Below the pieces are notes generated by a model that was given only the letters and a program-made list of their open reading frames with translations, was not told where the DNA came from and made no database searches. From Salinarimonas sp046292825 (lineage in GTDB: Bacteria > Pseudomonadota > Alphaproteobacteria > Rhizobiales > Beijerinckiaceae), in the NCBI RefSeq assembly GCF_046292825.1, contig NZ_JBKBQG010000024.1:1-64000 (forward strand): 64,000 nucleotides of DNA. The letters are read 5' to 3'. Positions within the stretch are counted from its first letter, which is position 1. Every line of letters begins with the position of its first letter. The translations under genes were made by a program, and so were the position numbers. Of the stretch, positions 1 through 6,191 are shown piece by piece.

Positions 1-157
1 GCGAAGCGGCGGGGAGGGTAGGGTGGGGGGTGGTGGGGCGTGTGGAGCGGGTGGACAGGGGTGCTCGGCGAATCCGTCGAGACTCCCTCACGCCCCATCC
101 CACAAGCTCCACCACCCCCCACCCCTAACCCCTCCCCGCCGCTTCGCGGGGGGAGGG
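1..157. repeat. Family C GC-rich inverted repeat, copy C1
   Basis: Positions 1–38 and 109–147 are near-perfect inverted copies of each other, with a few indels, and would fold into a long stem. Inside the right arm, 130–157 folds into a smaller hairpin around the loop CTTCG. The element lies only 10 bp downstream of the coxL stop codon, so its transcript could end or stabilise the cox mRNA, but there is no T-run. It may begin before the window. It resembles copies C2 and C3 in composition and layout, not base for base. Confidence 0.7.
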
Positions 158-166
158 GAATCCCCC

Positions 167-2581
167 TCACGCTCCGAGCGCCCGCGCGGCCTTCCAGATG
201 CGCCAATGGTCGTGGGGCATCTGGATATGCGTGGAGCCCAGGAAGGCGAACGCGTCGTTGACCGCGTTCGAGAAGCACGGCACGCCGCCGACATGCGGGC
301 TCTCGCCCACCCCCTTGGCGCCGATCGGGTGATGCGGCGAGGGGGTGACGGTGTGGTCGGTCTCCCAGATCGGCGTCTCGACGGCGGTGGGCAGGAAGAA
401 GTCCATGAAGGACGCCCCCATCACGTTGCCCTGCTCGTCGTAGCGGATCTCCTGGCCCATCGCGACCGCGAAGGCCTCGGTGAGGCCGCCATGGACCTGG
501 CCCTCGATGATCATCGGGTTGATGCGGGTGCCGCAATCGTCGAGCGCGTAGAAGCGCCGGACCTTGTAGACACCCGTGTCGACGTCGATGTCCATCACGC
601 AGAAATAGGCGCCGAACGGATAGGTCATGTTCGGCGGGTCGTAATAGGACACCGCCTCGAGGCCGGGCTCCATCCCCGGAGGGGGCTGGTTGTAGGCGGC
701 CCAGACGATCTCCTTCATCGCCTTGCGGCGCTCGGGCGCGCCCTTCACCTGGAAGCCGTCGATGTCCCATTCGACGTCGTCGTGGTGCACCTCGAGCATG
801 TGCGCCGCGATCATCTGCGCCTTGGCCTTGATCTTGCGCGCGGCGACCGCGGTCGCCGCACCCGCGACCGGCGTCGAGCGCGAGCCGTAGGTGCCGAGCC
901 CGTAGGGCGCCGTGTCGGTGTTGCCCTCCTCGATCATGATGTCGTCGGCGGGGATGCCGAGCTCGGTCGCGATGATCTGGGCGTACGTCGTCTCGTGGCC
1001 TTGGCCCTGGCTCTTGGTGCCCATCCGCGCGATCACGCCGCCGGTGGGGTGGATGCGGATCTCGGCCGAATCGAACATGCCGATGCCGAGGATGTCGCAA
1101 TTGCGGGTGGGGCCGGCACCCACGATTTCGGTGAAGAAGGAGACGCCGATGCCCATGATCTCGCGCGTCTCGCCCCGCCGGAAGGCCTCCTGCTTCGCCT
1201 TCTGCTCGGCGCGCAGAGCCTCGTAGCCGACCGCGTCGAGCGCCTTCTTCATCGCGGTGTGGTAGTCGCCCGAATCGTATTCCCAGCCGAGCGCCGACTG
1301 GTAGGGGAATTGCTCCGCCTTGATGAAGTTCTTCGTCCGCAGCTCGACGCAATCCATGCCGAGCTTCTGGGCCAGGATCTCGATCGCGCGCTCGATCGCG
1401 TACACGGCCTCCGTCACGCGGAACGAGCAGCGATAGGCGACGCCGCCCGGCGCCTTGTTGGTGTAGACGCCGTCGACCTCGAGATGGGCGACGGGGATGT
1501 CGTAGGAGCCGGTGCAGATGTTCATGAACCCCGCCGGCCACTTGGACGGATCGGCGCAGGCGTCGAAGGCGCCGTGATCGGCGAGCACGTGGCAGCGCAT
1601 GGCGGTGATCTTGCCGTCCTTCGTCGCCGCGAGCTCGGTCGTCATGTGGTAGTCGCGGGCGAACGAGGTGGTGGAGAGGTTCTCCATCCGGTCCTCGACC
1701 CATTTCACCGGCACGCCGAGCACGATCGAGGCGACGATCGCGCAGATATAGCCCGGATAGGCGCCGACCTTGTTGCCGAAGCCGCCGCCGATATCGGGGG
1801 CGATCACGTGGATCTTGTGCTCGGGCAAGCCGGAGAGCAGCGAGGCGACGGTGCGGATCACGTGCGGCGCCTGGAAGGTGCCCCAGAGCGTCAGCTCGCC
1901 GCGGATCTTGTCCATCGACGCCAGAGCCTGGCAGGTCTCGAGCGGCGAGGGATGGGTGCGGTGATAGGTGAGCAGCTCCTTGATCGTCACGTCCGCGCGC
2001 GCGAAGGCCTCGTCGGTCGCGCTCTTGTCGCCCACCGCCCAGGTGAAGATGTGGTTGTGGTGCTTGCGCGGGCCGTGGGCGCCTTCCGTCTTGTCCTTGA
2101 TGTCTTCGCGCAGCAGCGGCGCGTCCGGGTCCATCGCCTTGAAGGGATCGACGAGGGGCTCGAGCTCCTCGTATTCGATCTCGACGAGCTCGATCGCGTC
2201 GGCCGCGATGTAGCGGTTCTCGGCGACGACGAAGGCGACCTCCTGGTTCTGGAAGAGCACCTTCTCGTCGGCGAGGACGGCCTGCACGTCGCCCGCGAGG
2301 GTGGGCATGTAATGGAGATTGAGCGGCTTCAGGTCCTGCGCCGTCAGCACCGCCTTGACGCCCGGCAGCGCCTTCGCCTTCGAAATGTCGATGCGCTTGA
2401 TCCGCGCATGCGCGTAGGAGGAGCGCACGAAATCGCCGAACAGCATGCCCGGCAGCTTGATGTCGTCGACATATTGGCCGCGGCCTTGCGTGAAGCGCAC
2501 GTCCTCGACGCGCTTCCGCTTGCAGCCCATGCCCTGGAGCTTCGCCTCGCGCTGCTCCCGCGTCGGAGTGAGATCGTTCAT
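167..2581 (-). CDS. coxL: Carbon monoxide dehydrogenase large subunit, form I
   Basis: Molybdenum hydroxylase subunit carrying the Mo–Cu active site that oxidises CO to CO2; part of an (LMS)2 complex associated with the inner side of the cytoplasmic membrane. The 804-aa product contains AYRCSFR at residues 382–388, the signature of form I (true) CO dehydrogenases; Cys385 matches the copper-binding Cys388 of Oligotropha CoxL, and Glu760 in GVGES matches its catalytic Glu763. The ATG overlaps the coxS stop as ATGA, so the two are translationally coupled. A longer in-frame reading upstream runs antiparallel to no gene but through coxS and is not used. The order coxM–coxS–coxL is canonical. Form II or xanthine dehydrogenase is excluded by the loop sequence. 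No coxD/E/F is visible because the window ends. Confidence 0.97.
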   Translation of the reverse strand: MNDLTPTREQREAKLQGMGCKRKRVEDVRFTQGRGQYVDDIKLPGMLFGDFVRSSYAHARIKRIDISKAKALPGVKAVLTAQDLKPLNLHYMPTLAGDVQAVLADEKVLFQNQEVAFVVAENRYIAADAIELVEIEYEELEPLVDPFKAMDPDAPLLREDIKDKTEGAHGPRKHHNHIFTWAVGDKSATDEAFARADVTIKELLTYHRTHPSPLETCQALASMDKIRGELTLWGTFQAPHVIRTVASLLSGLPEHKIHVIAPDIGGGFGNKVGAYPGYICAIVASIVLGVPVKWVEDRMENLSTTSFARDYHMTTELAATKDGKITAMRCHVLADHGAFDACADPSKWPAGFMNICTGSYDIPVAHLEVDGVYTNKAPGGVAYRCSFRVTEAVYAIERAIEILAQKLGMDCVELRTKNFIKAEQFPYQSALGWEYDSGDYHTAMKKALDAVGYEALRAEQKAKQEAFRRGETREIMGIGVSFFTEIVGAGPTRNCDILGIGMFDSAEIRIHPTGGVIARMGTKSQGQGHETTYAQIIATELGIPADDIMIEEGNTDTAPYGLGTYGSRSTPVAGAATAVAARKIKAKAQMIAAHMLEVHHDDVEWDIDGFQVKGAPERRKAMKEIVWAAYNQPPPGMEPGLEAVSYYDPPNMTYPFGAYFCVMDIDVDTGVYKVRRFYALDDCGTRINPMIIEGQVHGGLTEAFAVAMGQEIRYDEQGNVMGASFMDFFLPTAVETPIWETDHTVTPSPHHPIGAKGVGESPHVGGVPCFSNAVNDAFAFLGSTHIQMPHDHWRIWKAARALGA

Positions 2582-3078
2582 TCCGCGGCCTCCTGAATGG
2601 GCGCGCCGCGAAGCGTGGCGGCGGCGTGCGAAATCGCCTTGACGATGTTCTGGTAGCCCGTGCAGCGGCAGAGATTGCCGGCGATGCCCGCGCGGATCTC
2701 GTCGTCGGTCGGGTTCGGGTTCTCCTGGAGGAGGCGGTGGGCGCGCACGATCATGCCGGGCGTGCAATAGCCGCACTGGAGCCCATGATGCTCGCGGAAC
2801 GCCTCCTGGAGGGCGTGCAGCGTGCCGTCGGGCGCCGCCATGCCCTCGATGGTGACGATCTCGGCGCCGTCCGCCTGGACCGCGAACATGGTGCAGGACT
2901 TCACCGACATGCCGTCGATGTCGAGCGTGCAGGCGCCGCAATGGCCGGTCTCGCAGCCGATATGGGCGCCGGTGAGCCCCAATTCCTCGCGGATGAAATG
3001 GACGAGGAGGGTGCGCGGCTCGACGAGCGCCTCGATCGGCCGCCCGTTGATCGTCATCTTGACGTGGACCTTGGACAT
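2578..3078 (-). CDS. coxS: Carbon monoxide dehydrogenase small (2Fe-2S) subunit
   Basis: Carries the two [2Fe-2S] clusters that pass electrons from the Mo–Cu site of CoxL to the FAD of CoxM. The product is 166 aa, the same length as Oligotropha CoxS. All eight ligands are visible: Cys42, 47, 50 and 62 form the N-terminal ferredoxin-type cluster, and Cys102, 105, 137 and 139 the C-terminal cluster. It starts 11 bp after coxM and its stop overlaps the coxL start by four bases, so the three genes form one translational unit. The family also includes xanthine dehydrogenase small subunits; assignment to CO dehydrogenase rests on the neighbouring CoxL. Confidence 0.96.
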   Translation of the reverse strand: MSKVHVKMTINGRPIEALVEPRTLLVHFIREELGLTGAHIGCETGHCGACTLDIDGMSVKSCTMFAVQADGAEIVTIEGMAAPDGTLHALQEAFREHHGLQCGYCTPGMIVRAHRLLQENPNPTDDEIRAGIAGNLCRCTGYQNIVKAISHAAATLRGAPIQEAAE

Positions 3079-3089
3079 GAACTCCTCCC

Positions 3090-3956
3090 TCAGCCGCGGG
3101 CGCGGGCGGCGGCGCGGGCGAGCGCCCGGCGCAACATGATCCCCGCCATCTCGGTGCGGTACTCGGCCGGGCCGCGCCCGTCGGAGGCCGGGTTGGTGAT
3201 CGCCTTGGCGGCCTCGACCGCGCGGTCGACCACCTCAGGCTCGAGCCGCGAGCCGGCGAGGATCGCCATCGCGTCCTCGGCGAGAAGCGGCGTCTCCGAG
3301 ACGTTGGTGAGGCCGATGGCGACGGTCTCGACGGTCGCGCCGTTCATCGTGAGGATCACGGCGGCGGCGGCGGTCGCGTAGTCGCCGACCTTGCGCTTGA
3401 GCTTCTCGTAGGCGGCGCCGTGGCCGGCGGGCGGTGTCGGGATGCGCACGGCGACGAGGAGCTCGCCGGGCTCGGCCGCGGTGAAATAGGCGCCCTCGTA
3501 GAAGGCGCGTGCGGGGACGCGCCGCTCGCCGCTTTGGCCCACGAGCACGTAGGTCGCGTCGAGCGCCATCATCACGGCCGGCATGTCGTTGCCGGGGTCG
3601 CCGTTCGCGACGTTGCCGCCGAGCGTGCCGCGATAGCGGATCTGCGGATCGGCGATGAGCGCCGAGGTCTCCGGGATCAGCGGGAGCCTCTGCGCGATCA
3701 GGGGATCGGCGAGGAGCGCGGCTTGGGTCGTCATCGCTCCGACGACGATCTCGCCGCCCTCCTCGCGCACGCCCTTGAGGTCGGCGATGCGGGAGAGGTC
3801 GACGAGATGCTCGGGCGCGGCGAGCCTGAGCTTCATCATCGGGATGAGGCTGTGGCCGCCGGCGAGCGCTCTCGCCTCGTCGCCGAGCGAGGCGAGGAGG
3901 CTCACCGCCTCCGCGACCGTTTGCGGCCTGTGGTAGTCGAAGCTGCCGGGAATCAC
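3090..3956 (-). CDS. coxM: Carbon monoxide dehydrogenase medium (FAD) subunit
   Basis: FAD-binding subunit that receives electrons from CoxS and delivers them to the quinone pool. A GTG start at 3956 is chosen because a strong GGAGGAGG ribosome-binding site sits just upstream and because it gives 288 aa beginning VIPGSFDYHRP, matching the length and N-terminus of known CoxM; an ATG 12 codons further upstream has no such support. The two flavin-binding motifs are present at the expected positions: AGGHS at 32–36 and TLGG at 111–114. It is the first gene of coxMSL, preceded by a 166-bp region that separates it from the coxC-like gene and probably holds its promoter. Confidence 0.95.
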   Translation of the reverse strand: MIPGSFDYHRPQTVAEAVSLLASLGDEARALAGGHSLIPMMKLRLAAPEHLVDLSRIADLKGVREEGGEIVVGAMTTQAALLADPLIAQRLPLIPETSALIADPQIRYRGTLGGNVANGDPGNDMPAVMMALDATYVLVGQSGERRVPARAFYEGAYFTAAEPGELLVAVRIPTPPAGHGAAYEKLKRKVGDYATAAAAVILTMNGATVETVAIGLTNVSETPLLAEDAMAILAGSRLEPEVVDRAVEAAKAITNPASDGRGPAEYRTEMAGIMLRRALARAAARARG

Positions 3957-4122
3957 GCCGGTTCCTCCTCCTCGAGTGTTCCAACCCTTCATTGCGGCAC
4001 ATGGTCCGCGTTTTTCGAGAGGGTCCAGAGAGGAGGGGGGTGCGACAACGCTTCCTGCACGAATCCGGGCGGCATTTCACGAAATGCCGCCACGCTGCAC
4101 GAAGTGCGTCAGACGGTCTGAC
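3957..4122 (-). promoter_or_regulatory. Putative coxMSL control region with palindromes and direct repeats
   Basis: This 166-bp gap between the sensor gene and coxM holds three ordered elements. A perfect inverted repeat with 10-bp arms and a 2-bp centre lies at 4069–4090. Two 9-bp direct repeats, CTGCACGAA, at 4055–4063 and 4095–4103 flank it symmetrically. A third palindrome, TCAGAC-G-GTCTGA, lies at 4109–4121 directly after the coxC-like stop codon. On the coding strand the direct repeat reads TTCGTGCAG, which partly resembles the LytTR consensus. The elements are directly visible; binding by the neighbouring LytTR protein is inference. No clear -35/-10 pair was recognised. Confidence 0.5.
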
Positions 4123-5412
4123 CTATTCGGCCGCATCCAAGGATGGTGCATCCACCCCGCGTCGGCCCGCGATGCGGCGCTTCAGGGCCGGCAGGCGCGC
4201 GCGGGCCACGGGCAGGCTCCCGCAATCGGCGATCTCGACGATGCCGTTGTCTCCGGCGCGGCGGACGCTCGCCACGTGGTCGAGATTGACGATGTGGCTG
4301 CGGTGGACGCGCATGAAGCGCTCGGGATCGAGCGCCGCCTCCACATCGCCGATCGAGAGCGAGCAGAAATATTCCGCCTCCGCATCGCGCACGTAGGTGT
4401 AGTGCGCGTTGGCGCGCACGCAGCGGATCGCCTCGGCCGAGAGCCGCAGAGGCTGGCCGGCGCGCTCGACGGTCAGCGCCGCGAGCGGAGAGCGCTGGCG
4501 CGCGCCCGCCCCGCCGAGCGGCCCCGGACGCGCGACCTCCTCGGCATTCGGCAGGGGAGGGCGCTCTGGCTCGGGCGCCGCCCGAACCTCCCGCGGCGCG
4601 GCGTCCTGCGCGGCCGTCTCCGCTGTCGCCGGCTCCGGGGTCACGAGCGCGAGGAAGGCGCCGGAGACCGCAAACGCGATCGCCGCCACCGCGACCGCGA
4701 GGCCGTCGGAGGAGAGGGCGACGGCGAATTGGCTCTCAGGCGCCGCCGCGGCCGGATGCAGGCTCATCCCCGCCATCGCCGTGTAGTGCATGCCCGAGAT
4801 CGCGAGCGCCATCGCCGCCGCCGACGCCCAGACCCGCTTCACCGCCGCCTCGAAGCACAGCCACAGAGCCGCGGTCGAGGCGCCGACGGCGATGGCGAAG
4901 GAGAGCGCGACCATCGCATGGGCATGGTGCATCGCCATCGATCCGGCGAGCGCCGTCATTCCCAGATAGTGCATCGAGACGATGCCGAGCCCCATCAGAA
5001 CGCCGCCCGCCCCCAGACGCAGCGCGCGGGGACGCTTCGTCGCCGCGAGCAGCATCGCCCCGCCGACGGCGGTCAGGCAGACGAGGAGCGAGAACAGGGT
5101 GGGCGCGACGAGATAGGTCACCTCGACGGGCAGCCGCGCGGCGAGCATGCCGATGAAATGCATCGACCAGATGCCGATCGCCAGCGCGCCGGCCGCGCCG
5201 AGAATCGCCCCGCGCCGCCGCAGCCCCTGCGCCGCCTGCGCCCGCTGCGCGAGCGACAGCCCCACATAGGCGCCCTGGATGGCGACGAGGATCGAGAGCG
5301 CGACGAGCCACGGATCGTAGACGACGCCGTGCGAGGCGTGACCGAGCGTCGCCTCGACGGCGGCGCCGACCGTCTCGGCGAGGCCGGGCAGCGGTGCGGA
5401 CGGCGTCGACAT
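4123..5412 (-). CDS. coxC: MHYT-domain membrane sensor with LytTR DNA-binding domain (CoxC-like)
   Basis: A 429-aa protein with an N-terminal integral membrane MHYT sensor domain and a C-terminal LytTR DNA-binding domain. The three hallmark motifs are MHFIGM near residue 84, MHYLGM near 147 and MHYTAM near 208; these Met/His residues are thought to bind copper in this family and so to sense O2, CO or NO. A Pro/Ala/Glu-rich linker follows, then LytTR from about residue 325 to 425 (motif FMRVHRSHIVNLDHV). The start at 5412 has GAGGAG six bases upstream; an ATG 18 codons earlier lacks this. CoxC and CoxH of Oligotropha have the same architecture, and coxC there also sits directly before coxM, so a role in regulating the cox genes is likely but inferred. 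Confidence 0.88.
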   Translation of the reverse strand: MSTPSAPLPGLAETVGAAVEATLGHASHGVVYDPWLVALSILVAIQGAYVGLSLAQRAQAAQGLRRRGAILGAAGALAIGIWSMHFIGMLAARLPVEVTYLVAPTLFSLLVCLTAVGGAMLLAATKRPRALRLGAGGVLMGLGIVSMHYLGMTALAGSMAMHHAHAMVALSFAIAVGASTAALWLCFEAAVKRVWASAAAMALAISGMHYTAMAGMSLHPAAAAPESQFAVALSSDGLAVAVAAIAFAVSGAFLALVTPEPATAETAAQDAAPREVRAAPEPERPPLPNAEEVARPGPLGGAGARQRSPLAALTVERAGQPLRLSAEAIRCVRANAHYTYVRDAEAEYFCSLSIGDVEAALDPERFMRVHRSHIVNLDHVASVRRAGDNGIVEIADCGSLPVARARLPALKRRIAGRRGVDAPSLDAAE

Positions 5413-5562
5413 CGGCTCTCCTCGGGCTCCGTGCGCCGACACTAGCCGATCCGTCTCCCGAGGCAACCGACGAGCGACAAGTCGGGAGCGAGCGAGTGCC
5501 GTCCCGGGAACACGGCTCTTTCGGCACCGTTCTCCGCAGACGAAGTCACGGGAGACGCGACG

Positions 5563-5721
5563 ATGGCCGACAAGACCAATCCCGACGCCGTCCCGCCCGG
5601 CACCACGGGCGCGGGCGAGAACGTCTGCCGGCGCTGCGCCGGCAAGGGCACCCTCGACGGCGAGGCCTGCCCCGATTGCAAGGGCACGGGCAAGGTGACG
5701 ACCCCGGTCGCCGGCGGCTGA
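5563..5721 (+). CDS. Small DnaJ-type zinc-ribbon protein
   Basis: A 52-aa protein with two CxxCxGxG motifs, CRRCAGKG near residues 22–29 and CPDCKGTG near 36–43, the zinc-binding pattern of the DnaJ cysteine-rich domain. The N-terminal 20 residues are polar and likely disordered. A GGAG ribosome-binding site precedes the ATG by eight bases. There is no J domain or other module, so it is not DnaJ itself. Small proteins of this type are widespread in alphaproteobacteria without a known role; zinc binding is a safe inference, chaperone function is not. It lies divergent from the coxC-like gene and is followed by repeats B1 and A1. Confidence 0.8.
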   Translation: MADKTNPDAVPPGTTGAGENVCRRCAGKGTLDGEACPDCKGTGKVTTPVAGG

Positions 5722-5754
5722 GGATTCGTGATTTCCCCTCAGCGCGCAGAGGTG

Positions 5755-5985
5755 TCATCAAGTTGGTCGCGCCGACAGGGTGAGTGCTCCACCGGTGTCA
5801 TCCCCGGCCGGAGGTCGCTTGCGACCGGAGGGGAAGGGGACCCAGCATGAAAATTGCTTGCGGAGCAAGCGCTTGTGGCGGCGACGAGCCGCCTGGTCGG
5901 CGGCACCATAGTGTGCTCCGCACACGTCTTGTGCTGGGTCCCCTTCCCCTGCGCACGCTAAGCGTGCTCCGGCCGGGGATGACAC
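5755..5985. repeat. Family B palindromic intergenic repeat, copy B1
   Basis: A 231-bp element that matches 19311–19542 with only scattered differences. Its inner part has inverted ends, GTCATCCCCGGCCGGAG and the reverse complement, an internal pair of arms reading GGGGAAGGGGACCCAGCA and complement, and small hairpins such as TTGCTTGCGGAGCAAG. It carries no open reading frame of its own. It sits 33 bp after the zinc-ribbon stop codon and 9 bp before repeat A1, and together they account for most of the 470-bp gap before glgP. Confidence 0.85.
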
Positions 5986-5994
5986 GGGGTGCCT

Positions 5995-6172
5995 GTCATC
6001 CCGGACGCTAGAGGGCGATCCGGGACCCAGACCCACGACGTGTCGGCCGCAGCCTATAGGCTGCGTTTCGTCGACGATCGCTTCCGCAAGGTGGAGGAGC
6101 GAGCGCGGCATGCGCGCTCGGACTTGTCGTCGAGTCTATGGGTCCCGGGTCCGCTTCGCGGCCCGGGATGAC
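5995..6172 (-). repeat. Family A mosaic palindromic repeat, copy A1 (beta–alpha)
   Basis: Begins GTCATCCCGG and ends CCGGGATGAC. The left arm is of the beta type (around GGACGCTAGAGGGCGATCC, slightly decayed), the right arm of the alpha type (GGTCCGCTTCGCGGCC). Between them lie the palindromes GCAGCCTATAGGCTGC and GCGCGGCATGCGCGC. In this copy the order is beta–alpha, so it is inverted relative to A2, A3 and A6. It ends 19 bp beyond the glgP stop codon and could act as a 3' hairpin of the glgP transcript. Confidence 0.85.
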
Positions 6173-6191
6173 GACCGTCGAGAAAGCGCCC

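Noticed and set aside
167..3956. Xanthine dehydrogenase or form II (putative) CO dehydrogenase
   Set aside because: The active-site loop is AYRCSFR, not the AYRGAGR type, and the gene order is M–S–L with a coxC-like neighbour.
5755..6172. Insertion sequence
   Set aside because: The repeats have inverted ends but no transposase frame and no clear target-site duplication.
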